Source of the DNA: JBIQKZ01 sp044464765
Lineage (GTDB): Bacteria > Pseudomonadota > Gammaproteobacteria > Burkholderiales > Burkholderiaceae_B
Assembly (NCBI GenBank): GCA_044464765.1
Contig: JBIQKZ010000002.1
Coordinates: 200,266-264,265 of the forward strand
Direction of reading: 5' to 3'
DNA length: 64,000 nucleotides
Part shown: piece by piece, positions 26,171 through 35,533 of the stretch
How the letters are laid out: the number at the start of each line of letters is the position of its first letter
How positions within the stretch are numbered: position 1 is the stretch's first letter
The notes under the pieces: model-generated
The model's database searches: none
What the model was told of the DNA's origin: nothing
Seen by the model: the letters and a program-made list of their open reading frames with translations, nothing else
Made by a program: the position numbers and the translations under genes

Positions 26171-26397
26171 AGGCGACGAAGACCTATCTACCGAACGTGT
26201 GTATGTCAAAAGACAAAATAACCGCATTATCTGAAACCGTGCCAATCGTTCTAACGGTGCGGGTAATGCGGCGCCGTTCTGAGGCCTAGAACCGACGAGT
26301 GCTCAGTTGCGACGAAAGCGACACCCTTGCTTATAGCGCGCGGGCTCGGGCGCAATGATGCAGGTCACTTCGCGCCCTCCCCATCTCTGTTTGGCGC

Positions 26398-26814
26398 CTA
26401 ATCTCGAGAAAACGCCTTGCCCGTGAAGTCCACAGTAAGCAGATTGCCGTCAAGCTGGCCCATGCCAGGCGCGTTTAAAGGCATGCCAGGCGCCGATACC
26501 CCCTTTACTGACGCGTCGGCGATCAACTTTTTGACGGCGTTAGCCGGCACATGCCCCTCGATAACTTGGCCGGTGGCCTCGATCACACCCGTGTGACATG
26601 AGCCAAGCTGCGACGGCACCCCGAGTTTTTGCTTCACCGAAGCCATGTCGGTCGTCTTAATCGCCGTAACGTCAAAGCCGGACTCGCGCATGTGCTCGAC
26701 CCAGCCCGAGCAGCAGCCACAATTGGGGTCTTGGTATACGGTAACGGCCGTACCGGCAGCATGTGCAAAGGATGATGCGGTAGCTAAGGCAGCCGCTGCT
26801 AGCCATAATTTCAT
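26398..26814 (-). CDS. DUF411 periplasmic metal-binding protein (copy 1)
   Basis: 138 residues with a signal peptide (MKLWLAAAALATASSFAHAA). The mature protein starts with a thioredoxin-like strand and NCGCCSGWVEHM, a CxCC motif suitable for Cu(I), then GSCHTGVIEATGQVIEGHVPA and a Met-rich end. The DUF411 family is associated with copper resistance; a periplasmic copper-binding or chaperone role is likely. A near-identical copy is at 55857-56273. Downstream of a cytochrome c and cupredoxin on the same strand, forming a three-gene module. Confidence 0.9.
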   Translation of the reverse strand: MKLWLAAAALATASSFAHAAGTAVTVYQDPNCGCCSGWVEHMRESGFDVTAIKTTDMASVKQKLGVPSQLGSCHTGVIEATGQVIEGHVPANAVKKLIADASVKGVSAPGMPLNAPGMGQLDGNLLTVDFTGKAFSRD

Positions 26815-26884
26815 AAAAACTTGCTCCAGGGAAAACGTAAAACTTAAACTTCTGACAATACAAATAAGACTGCACTCAGTTGCA

Positions 26885-27358
26885 TCAGTTCTGTCGTTGC
26901 AAAGTAACTTCCTTTTGCGCCGCTAAAACTTTGGGCGGCCAGCTGCTTTTGATATAAGACAGTACCGCACTGATCTCTTGGTCGCTAAGGACGTGGCGGT
27001 ACGCCGGCATGTCGCTCACATACCCCGGAGGCGCCGTCCGCCCTGGTACCAAACCGTTCTTGACCATATCCACCAGCATTGCATCGGGATGGTGCCAAGT
27101 GTGCCCGGTCTTGTCGTGGGGCGGTGCAGGAAGCCTGCCATTAGGCATGCGCTCACGCCAGTTCGGCTGACCTTGTAGTGATTCACCGTGGCACGCCGCG
27201 CAATTATTGGCGTAAATCGCCTTGCCCTGCATCACCAGCGCCTGGTCCGCAGGATCGATGAACGTCGGGCCAGATTGCCGCGTCGTGCTGTAAAGCATGG
27301 CGGCGGCAGCAATGATGGCGACGCCGACCCACCCAAAGACCAATTTTTTGCGTGACAT
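26885..27358 (-). CDS. Membrane-anchored cytochrome c (copy 1)
   Basis: 157 residues. An N-terminal uncleaved anchor (LVFGWVGVAIIAAAAMLY) is followed by a single haem motif CAACH near residue 53 and the axial Met in YVSDMPAY. The conserved block PNGRLPAPPHDKTGHTWHHP is specific to this copper-island family. It probably carries electrons on the periplasmic side, perhaps to or from the cupredoxin encoded immediately upstream (15-base gap). Start at ATG 27356-27358; the longer frame to 27466 overlaps the cupredoxin. Paralogues at 49899 and 56344. Confidence 0.9.
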   Translation of the reverse strand: MSRKKLVFGWVGVAIIAAAAMLYSTTRQSGPTFIDPADQALVMQGKAIYANNCAACHGESLQGQPNWRERMPNGRLPAPPHDKTGHTWHHPDAMLVDMVKNGLVPGRTAPPGYVSDMPAYRHVLSDQEISAVLSYIKSSWPPKVLAAQKEVTLQRQN

Positions 27359-27372
27359 ATCTTTGTAATAAC

Positions 27373-27879
27373 TCAGCTGACCTTTACCTTGCCAACCATC
27401 CCGGCCTCCATATGGCCCGGAATCAGGCAGGCGAAATCGACGGTGCCAGCCTGGTCGAACTGCCACACCAAGCCGCCAATCTTGCCTGGTGCCAAGGTGA
27501 TCATATTCGGTTCCGCATGCTGCATCCCTGGCATTTTTTGCATTTCTGCAGCATGGGCCTTCAAATCGGCAATCGATCCGATCACCATTTCGTGAGGGAT
27601 TTTCCCCTTATTCTTGATAAAGAAGCGCACGGTCTCGCCGGCACGAACCTGGATCTCGCTCGGCGTAAATCGCATGATGTCGTCCATCGTGAGTTCTATC
27701 GTGCGTGTCACTTTAGCGGGGTCGCCAGGCGTACCAGTTGGCAGCGACGCGCTAGACATCGTCGACATGTCATGGCCCGCCATACCATGCGCCGAGCCAT
27801 GGCCACCCGCATGGTTTCCTGCAGCCAATGCGAGAGCCGGCAACACGGCCAAAGCCAGAACAGAAAGGGTCTTTTTCAC
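27373..27879 (-). CDS. Cupredoxin family copper-binding protein (copy 1)
   Basis: 168 residues: signal peptide (TLSVLALAVLPALALAAG), a His/Met-rich linker (HAGGHGSAHGMAGHDMSTM), then a plastocyanin-like domain with ligands in GKIPHEMVIG (His) and FACLIPGHMEAGM (Cys, His, Met), a complete type I copper set. It resembles the periplasmic cupredoxins near CopA called CopI in some proteobacteria. It should bind copper and transfer electrons or buffer Cu. First gene of the minus-strand module; the homologous copy at 56830 has an upstream cop box that this one lacks. Confidence 0.9.
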   Translation of the reverse strand: MKKTLSVLALAVLPALALAAGNHAGGHGSAHGMAGHDMSTMSSASLPTGTPGDPAKVTRTIELTMDDIMRFTPSEIQVRAGETVRFFIKNKGKIPHEMVIGSIADLKAHAAEMQKMPGMQHAEPNMITLAPGKIGGLVWQFDQAGTVDFACLIPGHMEAGMVGKVKVS

Positions 27880-28089
27880 GTGAGTAATCTCTTAAAAATT
27901 GTTCAGGTAGACAGTCGTTTCACGCTGCCATTAGAAAAAGGGAAAAGGCACAACAGAACCGAAAACTCAAACTGGCCATAAAACGGTTTTTCTGCTTGAA
28001 TTCACTCGCTACCTGTTCGTAATCTGCGATTCTTCCAACTTTAGCGGACCACTGGATTCCTATGTAAGCAATAACTGATGTGCGACTTT

Positions 28090-29193
28090 CTAGAGCCAGA
28101 CCAGCGCCGATTCGGCCAGTTCGCGCTCCTCGTCAACGGCTACGCTCCATATGCCCGGCCCTGTACGAGCGTCGATGCGGGTCGCCCCGGCATTGTTCAG
28201 GTCAGTATCCAGGGCGAGACCCAACCACTCTAGACGCGCGACGATCTGCGCCCGCACAAGCGCCGCGCGATGGCCTATGCCGCCGGAAAACACGAGATGG
28301 TTGAGTCCGTTAATCCCGGTCGCCATGGCGGCAATCGACTGCGCGATGCGTACTGTGAACAACTCCACAGCAAGCTGTGCTGACGGTTCGGAGTCGGGAA
28401 GTAGCACGCGCATGTCCCCATGTCCTGCAATCCCCGCCAAGCCTCCAGCGTGGAACAGCCGCCGCTCTGTTGCGTTTACATCCCCTCCATTCTGGCGGAG
28501 CATATACAGTAAGACGCCGGGATCGAGATCTCCCGGGCGCGTTGGACCTGGCACACCGCCCAATGGCGTAAGGGACATCGTGGTGTCACGACTTACGCCG
28601 TCCTTTACGGCACAGACGCTGCACCCGCCACCCAGGTGTGCGAATACAACAGGACCGCGCAGGATGGTGGCATCCTGGGCGACCACCTTCCGTAAGGCGG
28701 ACGCGAAGGCAAGACCGTGGAAGCCGTAGCGGCGCACACCGAGCGCGTCCCAATCTGTGGGAATCGGCAGACGTCGGCTCCACGGGGCAAGTGAAGCGTG
28801 GAAGCTTGTATCAAACGCCACGCCATGCCGAGACTGCGGCCAGCGCCGGCCCGCGGCACGAGCAACGGTAAGCGCTGCGGGCTGGTGCAACGGCGCCAGT
28901 GGCGCCAACGCCTCGAGCTCGGCCAAGATAGCTGCGTCCAGTTCGTGGCCGCCACATAGGTTCCCTCCATGTACGATTCGGTGCACCACCACGTCTGGTC
29001 GTTGAGCTGGCTCGGGCAACGCATTGAGGAGCAAAGTTAGGAGTTCCTGAGGCTCGGCGCCAGCTTGGATTTCAGCTCGGGAGCACTCGAGTAGTCGTGG
29101 CTGTGCGTTCAAGTCAGAGTATTCAAGCGCATACGTTGCGCCTTTCAACGTGGTGGAGCCCACATTTAAAGCGAGTAAATTAAGGCCAGTCAC
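28090..29193 (-). CDS. ackA: Acetate kinase
   Basis: 367-residue acetate/propionate kinase. Landmarks are ALNVGSTTLKG at the N-terminus, the VVHRIVHGGN segment, FDTSFHASL, VFAHLGGGCSVCAVKDG and TPLGGVPGPTRPGDLDPGVL. It converts acetyl phosphate and ADP to acetate and ATP. It is shorter than housekeeping AckA (about 400), so a divergent island form. GTG at 29191-29193 follows GAGG by six bases and matches the family N-terminus. Last gene of the operon, 64 bases after the phosphoketolase that makes its substrate. Confidence 0.9.
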   Translation of the reverse strand: MTGLNLLALNVGSTTLKGATYALEYSDLNAQPRLLECSRAEIQAGAEPQELLTLLLNALPEPAQRPDVVVHRIVHGGNLCGGHELDAAILAELEALAPLAPLHQPAALTVARAAGRRWPQSRHGVAFDTSFHASLAPWSRRLPIPTDWDALGVRRYGFHGLAFASALRKVVAQDATILRGPVVFAHLGGGCSVCAVKDGVSRDTTMSLTPLGGVPGPTRPGDLDPGVLLYMLRQNGGDVNATERRLFHAGGLAGIAGHGDMRVLLPDSEPSAQLAVELFTVRIAQSIAAMATGINGLNHLVFSGGIGHRAALVRAQIVARLEWLGLALDTDLNNAGATRIDARTGPGIWSVAVDEERELAESALVWL

Positions 29194-29257
29194 AGAACCC
29201 TCGATTGATCGGTGAGTGTGAGTGCTATGGGCACACAGGCCCCGCGAAAGCACGCGC

Positions 29258-31723
29258 TCAAAGCGCTGACACTGGTATGGGTGGCAGGAGTGTTGCAGGC
29301 TCGCCCGTGCCACTAACGGCCGCAAGCTCGTCTTCAGTCAGTAGACTCGCTCGCTCCATGCCCAACACACGCGCGGCCGCCTCCACGACGTGCGCCCAGG
29401 TGCTTCGATTCGCAAAGAGGAGCCCCGGCACGTCCAACGTTCCGCCACGGTTGATAAAGCCTAGCGCCACAGTGGTCGCCGGGCCCGTGTCCACCCTTCG
29501 TAACGCGCCCAAAAACGGCTCCGGACGCGTATGGGTGAGGAACACTCGCGGCCGTTCTGTCGGAAAGAGGGTCCGCACCTGCGTCTCGGCGTGCGTGTAT
29601 CGCGCCTCGTCTGAATCTCGGGGCTCTCGGAAGCGACCCGGCTCGGCTAAATAGACGACAGCTGCTGACAAATCCCGCTCGGTCAGGCGGGCGTGCGCAC
29701 GGAGCACTTCCTGTAGCTGGTAGGCCCCTGTGGCGACAAGTAAGATGGCCGCCGTCGTTGGATCGCCCGTTAGGCACACGGCACCGATCCCCGCAAGCTC
29801 TTGCGCTTGGTCCGGCGTCAGCATATGGGGTACTGGACGCTTGGGCACAACGAGTGCAGTGATAGTGCCACGCTGCATATAGGCGCGGGCCAAGGCAGCG
29901 GCAGCACCGTTGGCGTCTGGCGCGAATACCACCCGAGCAACATCAGCCGACTCACCCAGCATCGCCTCTACCATGGTCGGGTCTTGATGCGATTGTTCGT
30001 TCTTGGCGTTCTCCCAGGTGTGAGAGGTGAGCACTAGCGGGACACCCAGCCACCCGGGTGGGCGCCCGGCATGCGCTTGCTGTCGCGCAAAGATCAGCTC
30101 TTGGCGGACCGCGCCGAGCATCTTCGGCGCAAAGGCCTCGTAGGTAACTACCAAGTTCAATCCGCCCTTGTTACCGAGCGCCGCGCATACGACGGCCTCC
30201 TCATTGAGCGCGGTGATGACCGCGCCAGTCGATGATTCTGCGACGCCGGGCTCAGGAATCTGCACCCGATGCTTTAGCACATCCAGCGTGCGGTCAAGTT
30301 TATTGCTGCGCAACTCATCGGGATTGCCGACTCGCACGCGTAAACCGGGATTTGCTTCGGCGATCGCCACAAACAGTTCGTCCAAGGCAGCCATCGGCGA
30401 ACTCGTTTCCCCAACTGCGCGATCTTCGATCACCGGCACACGAGGCCGGTCCACCTGCCGATCCGCGAGCGCGTGATCCCGCTCACGTGACCGCTGGTGG
30501 GTGTGGTGATTGTTGAGCGCCGTGATCGCTTGGTCCAATTCCGGTGATGACACGAACAGTGCAGCGGCGCCTTCGTTGAATAGCGCGCGCGCCCCGGCAT
30601 CGTGCGCCGGATTTCCGGCCAGCGGCAGATTGTGCGCGGCGTTGGTCCCTGCCCCTGGAAATCCGTAGCCCTTGATGGTTTCGGCGATGCCATAGGGTAG
30701 GCGCACCTCACCTCGGGACAAATCACCCTGAGCTTGCAACCGTGCTTCCATGATATGGATGCCCCACGCGATACTGGCCGGATCGCGGCCATCAAGGGCA
30801 ACCGGATCAAAGCCATTCAAGCGTAGGTAATGGTTGAGCCAGCGCTCGCCGCCTTGTTGAACGATCTGAGTGCGTTGTTCTATGCGCCGTCCATTGAGGA
30901 TCATGATTGGACTGACTAAGCCGCTGTCCTCAGCGCGCCACCAGCGCGGCGCCCAGTCACTTCCCCGTTGCTCTTCAAAGGCCCCATCGCTAAGAAACGC
31001 GACCAGACGCTCGCCTTTGAGTGGTGCATGCACGTATTGCAGCTCGGCGAAACCGAGATAGCCACCTTCCATCACACCCCCCGCAGTGTGCGCATTGACA
31101 TGCGAACCGAGCGGCGAGGCGGGCGTCCCATCGGAGTTAAGCGTGTAGGCGTAGAAGTCGCTGACGAAGCGACTCAAGCCCGCGTCGGAACGGTCGTAGC
31201 GTGCCGCATGGGCTTCAGTCATGTTGCCGACCAGCACGTTGAGTGCATCGATCGCGGCAACGCAGTGCCCTTGTCCCATCATCCAGGCGCGGGTCACCCC
31301 GTCCAGCGCGTCCATCAGGAGGTACCCCGTGTACGCGGGCACCATGTTGAGTGAGCCGCCGGTATGACCTTCTGGTGTGGGTTTGAATTCGGCCGCGTCG
31401 AGCGTCGCGCCGTCGGTACGCACGCGGCGACCGTACGTCATGTGCGCGACCAGCCACATGCCGGCGCTCGTAAGACGGTCGGCCGCGGCGAGCTGCCGCC
31501 AGGCAGTGGCTGCATCCGGCGTGCGGCTACGGGCGACAAGCTCGTCCACCATCTGGCGCACCCGTATCTGAGTAAGCGGATCGTGGCGAATTACGCCATA
31601 GCCGGCAGCCCAGTGCGCAAACTCGGGGTCGGCCCGTCTATGAGCAGCTGCTAATTCTACGATGCGCTGGCGTTCGGAGGCTGCCAGTTGATCGGAGGTA
31701 CAACAGGTGAGATGCTGGTTCAT
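29258..31723 (-). CDS. xfp: Phosphoketolase
   Basis: 821-residue thiamine-diphosphate enzyme of the xylulose-5-phosphate/fructose-6-phosphate phosphoketolase family. Landmarks include GHTGGSLNMVPAYTGYL, GQGHCVAAIDALNVL, FLSDGAFEEQRGSDW, KGYGFPGAGTNAAHN and NEQSHQDPTMVEAML. It splits ketose phosphates with Pi into acetyl phosphate and glyceraldehyde-3-phosphate or erythrose-4-phosphate. The ATG overlaps the Prs stop (ATGA 31720-31723) and has a good GGAGG site. Acetyl phosphate would be used by the acetate kinase encoded next. Cytosolic. Confidence 0.94.
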   Translation of the reverse strand: MNQHLTCCTSDQLAASERQRIVELAAAHRRADPEFAHWAAGYGVIRHDPLTQIRVRQMVDELVARSRTPDAATAWRQLAAADRLTSAGMWLVAHMTYGRRVRTDGATLDAAEFKPTPEGHTGGSLNMVPAYTGYLLMDALDGVTRAWMMGQGHCVAAIDALNVLVGNMTEAHAARYDRSDAGLSRFVSDFYAYTLNSDGTPASPLGSHVNAHTAGGVMEGGYLGFAELQYVHAPLKGERLVAFLSDGAFEEQRGSDWAPRWWRAEDSGLVSPIMILNGRRIEQRTQIVQQGGERWLNHYLRLNGFDPVALDGRDPASIAWGIHIMEARLQAQGDLSRGEVRLPYGIAETIKGYGFPGAGTNAAHNLPLAGNPAHDAGARALFNEGAAALFVSSPELDQAITALNNHHTHQRSRERDHALADRQVDRPRVPVIEDRAVGETSSPMAALDELFVAIAEANPGLRVRVGNPDELRSNKLDRTLDVLKHRVQIPEPGVAESSTGAVITALNEEAVVCAALGNKGGLNLVVTYEAFAPKMLGAVRQELIFARQQAHAGRPPGWLGVPLVLTSHTWENAKNEQSHQDPTMVEAMLGESADVARVVFAPDANGAAAALARAYMQRGTITALVVPKRPVPHMLTPDQAQELAGIGAVCLTGDPTTAAILLVATGAYQLQEVLRAHARLTERDLSAAVVYLAEPGRFREPRDSDEARYTHAETQVRTLFPTERPRVFLTHTRPEPFLGALRRVDTGPATTVALGFINRGGTLDVPGLLFANRSTWAHVVEAAARVLGMERASLLTEDELAAVSGTGEPATLLPPIPVSAL

Positions 31724-32634
31724 GTATCCTCCCAGGAAACCGATGAAGAAGTCATTAGCGCCGAGGCGGCCGCCGCAAGGTCGGATCCAACCGAGATCGC
31801 GTTGGATGGATGGGCGATAGTGTCGGTGCTGGCAATGTGTTTAAGTCCGGCGTCCTGCAGACGTTCATAGGCGTTGCCGGCAAAGACGGGATGGATAGTG
31901 ACTAGCACCGCTTCGCGTAACGCAAGCCGCTGTAAGTGCGTCACCGTCTCCAGAATCGTGTGACCCGATGAGACGATATCGTCAACCAGTACGGGGATGC
32001 GCCCTGCTACTGCTGAAGGATCCGGCAGGCTGACGCGAACGTCGTAATCACCATGCCGCTCCTTGTTTAGCACTTGATAGGGCAACTGCGCCTCTTGGGC
32101 AATGCGTGATACCCATTGCTCACTTTCACTATCAGGACCAATCAGTATAGCCTCGGGGATCGCCTGAGCGATCCAGCGCGACACGGCTGACGTCGCCGAA
32201 ACGTGAGCGACGGGAATACGATACAACGACTGCAGTTGCCGGATCCGGTGCAGGTGAGGATCCACGGTCACCAACCAATCAAAGGCCTCTTCCAGAAATC
32301 GAGCAAAGAGCGGCACACTGACCGCTTCGCCGCCGTGAAAGCGGGCGTCCTGGCGCATATAGGCCAGGTACGGCGCAATCAATCCGACCGAGCGTGCGCC
32401 AAGCTCACGGGCAGTGTGGGCCGCAAACAGCAACGGCAAAGCCAGTGGATCTGGGTTGCGCAGCGTGGCCAAAATCGCCACATCCGCCCCTTCGAGGTCA
32501 TCGTCTAACGTGACGAGCGACTCACCGTCGGGAAAGTGCCGCCAAGCTATTGGCGCCACGCGCGCTTGGAGAGGTGTAGCGATGGTAGCAGCCAAGGTAG
32601 CGTCAGCGGGAAAAGGCATCAAAACTCGGGTCAT
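31720..32634 (-). CDS. prs: Ribose-phosphate pyrophosphokinase (short form)
   Basis: 304-residue PRPP synthetase. Visible are the catalytic-flap region with ARFHGGEAVSVPLFA, TVDPHLHRIRQL (Mg/ATP site) and the PRPP loop LVDDIVSSGHTILET. It interconverts ribose-5-phosphate + ATP and PRPP + AMP. Size and sequence recall the shorter class III or archaeal enzymes rather than housekeeping Prs (about 315), so a second, pathway-specific copy is likely. Overlaps both neighbours by four bases, indicating tight translational coupling. Confidence 0.9.
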   Translation of the reverse strand: MTRVLMPFPADATLAATIATPLQARVAPIAWRHFPDGESLVTLDDDLEGADVAILATLRNPDPLALPLLFAAHTARELGARSVGLIAPYLAYMRQDARFHGGEAVSVPLFARFLEEAFDWLVTVDPHLHRIRQLQSLYRIPVAHVSATSAVSRWIAQAIPEAILIGPDSESEQWVSRIAQEAQLPYQVLNKERHGDYDVRVSLPDPSAVAGRIPVLVDDIVSSGHTILETVTHLQRLALREAVLVTIHPVFAGNAYERLQDAGLKHIASTDTIAHPSNAISVGSDLAAAASALMTSSSVSWEDT

Positions 32635-34151
32635 GCGCCCTCCGTAGAAATTGAGAATGGCTGATTGATCCTAGCGTACTCCAGAGCATAGGCAAGCTCA
32701 CCGCGCGATTGCGCGTGCACGGTAAAAAGGGGCTGGCCGTGCTGCACCGTATTGCCGACCCGCAACGCCGTTTCCAAACCGGCGGCGGGCGAAGTCGGCG
32801 CCCCGGCCAGCTTCGCAATACGTGCAAGGCGTCGATTGTCGATCGCTGTAATGCGCCCCTCCAAGGGGGCGGCGACATCGGCGGTTAATGCCGCCTGTGG
32901 AGGCTCTCGAAATCCACCTTGAGCCTCGCAGATGGCAAGGAACTTTGCCAGCGCTTGCCGGGAGTGCAATACCGCACGCGCACGTTGGATCCCGGTGCCT
33001 GAGGCGCTTCCAGGGGCCAACTCGAGTAATGCACCCGCCAAGGCAATCGCTCGCTCTTTGAGGTCGGCCGGCGCGTCGGCGTCATTGTTTAAGACTTTGA
33101 GAACATCCCGTGCCTCAAGAGCTGGGCCGATTCCCACACCCACCGGCTGTGTACCATCGGAGCGATAGATGCCCAACTGCAGGCCGACTGCCTCAGCCGT
33201 GTGGCGCAAGCGTGCTGCTAGGCTGTCCGCTGAACTGTTGCTGCGGACCTTGGCGGTGGGCCCGACCGGCATGTCGATCAGTACATGCGTGGACCCGGCG
33301 GCGACCTTCTTGGATAGCACACTGGCGACCAATTGCCCGTCGCTGTCGAAATCCAGCGGCCGTTGAATACGAATGAGGACATCGTCCGCAGGACTTAGGC
33401 GAACGTTCCCGCCCCAGACGATGCAACCTCCCTCGCGCTCGACCACGCGGCGCATCGCCGGTATGTCCAGCGAGACCGGCGCCATGACTTCCATCGTATC
33501 GGCCGTACCCGCCGGCGAGGTGATCGCCCGAGAGGACGTTTTAGGGATGAGATAGCCCAGCGCCGCAATAATAGCCACCACAATCGGTGTCGTGCGATTG
33601 CCGGGCAGCCCACCGACGCAGTGCTTGTCCAACACAGTGCCCTCCCCCCAGTCTAATCGCTGCCCGACGGAGATCATTGCGCGGGTTAGCCCGGTGGTTT
33701 CTCCATGGTCGAGGCGTTCACCGGCACTAGCTGCGACGAAGGCCGCCAACTCTAGATCAGAGAGACGACTTTCTACCACATCCTCTACCAGCGTGAGGTA
33801 TTGTGCATCGTCCAGACGCGCCCCGAAGACCTTGGCACGCAACGCTCCAGCCGAAGCGGCAGGCGCAGGGTGTCGAACGGTTGCCCGCGCGTCGACGTCC
33901 GGCTCTAGGATGTTCCAAGCAGCCTCAGACAATGCCACTTCATCAAGGGCAATCTGCTCGTTCACCACCACATTTAATGTTGCGGTCAAGAACCGGTCGC
34001 CCACCTGTATCCGAACTCGGGTCATGGCAACAAAGCCTTCAGAGCGGCACACTTCGCAATCGCGGTGCATATACGCGATCGGCTGTTGATAGGTATCAAT
34101 ACCGGCACGGGTAACTCGCAAGGATGTATGGCTTGACGCAGATACAGTCAT
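32631..34151 (-). CDS. AMP phosphorylase / thymidine phosphorylase family protein
   Basis: 506 residues, longer than bacterial DeoA (about 440) because of an about 85-residue N-terminal domain found in archaeal AMP phosphorylases. The core motif DKHCVGGLPGNRTTPIVV plus PKTSSRAITSPAGTADTMEV is diagnostic for this branch. Expected reaction: nucleoside 5'-monophosphate + Pi to base + ribose-1,5-bisphosphate; thymidine phosphorolysis is the alternative. Lies between a beta-CASP RNase and a PRPP synthetase gene, with four-base overlaps on both sides, which favours an NMP-degradation role. Confidence 0.88.
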   Translation of the reverse strand: MTVSASSHTSLRVTRAGIDTYQQPIAYMHRDCEVCRSEGFVAMTRVRIQVGDRFLTATLNVVVNEQIALDEVALSEAAWNILEPDVDARATVRHPAPAASAGALRAKVFGARLDDAQYLTLVEDVVESRLSDLELAAFVAASAGERLDHGETTGLTRAMISVGQRLDWGEGTVLDKHCVGGLPGNRTTPIVVAIIAALGYLIPKTSSRAITSPAGTADTMEVMAPVSLDIPAMRRVVEREGGCIVWGGNVRLSPADDVLIRIQRPLDFDSDGQLVASVLSKKVAAGSTHVLIDMPVGPTAKVRSNSSADSLAARLRHTAEAVGLQLGIYRSDGTQPVGVGIGPALEARDVLKVLNNDADAPADLKERAIALAGALLELAPGSASGTGIQRARAVLHSRQALAKFLAICEAQGGFREPPQAALTADVAAPLEGRITAIDNRRLARIAKLAGAPTSPAAGLETALRVGNTVQHGQPLFTVHAQSRGELAYALEYARINQPFSISTEGA

Positions 34152-35533
34152 CGCGCTGCCTCCAGCTCCACGCGTTCCAGGTGTTCCGGCACACGCGCTT
34201 GCCAGCCTAGTTCTCGCTGAATGCTGATCCGCAGCGTGTCGGCAGCATCCGGTTCGCCATGGGTGACGTACACCATGTGCGGTGCCGAAGGCGCAGTCCG
34301 CATCCAGTCCAGCAGTTCGGTGGCGTCGGCATGGCCAGAAAATCCCTGCAGCTGCACCACTTCGGCGCGAATAGGAACGTCGCGACCGAACATACGCAGT
34401 GTGCGGACGCCCGCGGCAAGTGCGGCGCCTCGCGTGCCGCCTGCCTGATAACCCGACAGCAGGATCGCGTTTCGGTAATCAGATCCGAAGGCCTCGATAT
34501 GGTGCAGCACGCGACCACCGGTGGCCATGCCGCTGGCCGAGATAATAATCATCGGCACACGGCGTCGGTCAAGCGCTTTCGATTCGTCGACGCTGTTGAC
34601 GAAAGTCGCCAGCTCGTACATGCGCTGGCAGTCCTCGTTGGATACGTGGTGTTCGTCATGATGCGCGTGGTAGTGTCGGGTCGCATTCACTGCCATTGGG
34701 CTGTCAAGGTAGACCGGCAACGATGGGATCTCGCCCCGCTGCTGCAGCCGCGCCAAGTGCAGCATCAGCGCCTGCGCGCGACCTACAGCAAACGCAGGTA
34801 TGACAATCACCCCGCCGCGAGCAGCCACTCGACGCACGATAGGCCCAAGCTCCGCTTCCTGGTCCACGTTTACATGTGATCGATTGCCATAGGTGGATTC
34901 GCAGACCAACACGTCACAGCCGGGAAGCGATGAGGGGGGATTCATGAGCGATTCGTGTTGCCGCCCCAGGTCCCCGCTGAAGTGCAGACGCTGGCCTTGC
35001 ACATCCAGGCTGATATGGGCGGCGCCCAGAATGTGGCCGGCTGGGTGGAATCGGGCCTGGATGCCGGGTGCGACCTCGATATCGAGCTCGTAGGCGTGTC
35101 CCTGCAACTGGCGCAAGCTCTGCCTAGCGTCACGCTCGGTATAGAGCGCGACGGGCTCCTTGTGCTTGGAAAAGCCTTTGCGTGCCGCGTATTGCGCCTC
35201 CTCTTCGAGCAAGTGCCCGCTGTCCGGGAGCAAGAGACCGCACAGGGCTACAGTCGCATTGGTGCAGTGGATACGGCCACGAAAACCTCGTTTGACCAGT
35301 GCAGGCACGTATCCCGAATGGTCCAAGTGAGCATGGGTAAGTACTACGGCGTCGATTGATGTGGGGTCGACGGGAAACGGTGTCCAGTTGCGATCACGCA
35401 ACTGCTTGTAGCCTTGGAACAGACCGCAGTCCACGAGCACGCGGCGCCCGTTGGCTTCCACAAGATACCGGGAACCAGTCACAGTGCCCGCAGCGCCTAA
35501 AAACTGGAGAGTAGGTCCAATATTGTTATTCAT
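34148..35533 (-). CDS. MBL-fold beta-CASP RNase
   Basis: 461-residue metallo-beta-lactamase/beta-CASP protein of the CPSF73-like bacterial group. Zn motif THAHLDHSGYVP, the beta-CASP strand ESTYGNRSH, ISASGMATGGRVLHH, FSGHADATELLDWM and the final YVTHGEPDAADTL His are all visible, so it should be catalytically competent as an RNA endo/exonuclease. ATG at 35531-35533 was chosen; the longer frame would overlap the ATPase by more than 150 bases. It overlaps the ATPase gene by eight bases and the phosphorylase by four. It may supply mononucleotides to the enzymes that follow. Confidence 0.9.
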   Translation of the reverse strand: MNNNIGPTLQFLGAAGTVTGSRYLVEANGRRVLVDCGLFQGYKQLRDRNWTPFPVDPTSIDAVVLTHAHLDHSGYVPALVKRGFRGRIHCTNATVALCGLLLPDSGHLLEEEAQYAARKGFSKHKEPVALYTERDARQSLRQLQGHAYELDIEVAPGIQARFHPAGHILGAAHISLDVQGQRLHFSGDLGRQHESLMNPPSSLPGCDVLVCESTYGNRSHVNVDQEAELGPIVRRVAARGGVIVIPAFAVGRAQALMLHLARLQQRGEIPSLPVYLDSPMAVNATRHYHAHHDEHHVSNEDCQRMYELATFVNSVDESKALDRRRVPMIIISASGMATGGRVLHHIEAFGSDYRNAILLSGYQAGGTRGAALAAGVRTLRMFGRDVPIRAEVVQLQGFSGHADATELLDWMRTAPSAPHMVYVTHGEPDAADTLRISIQRELGWQARVPEHLERVELEAAR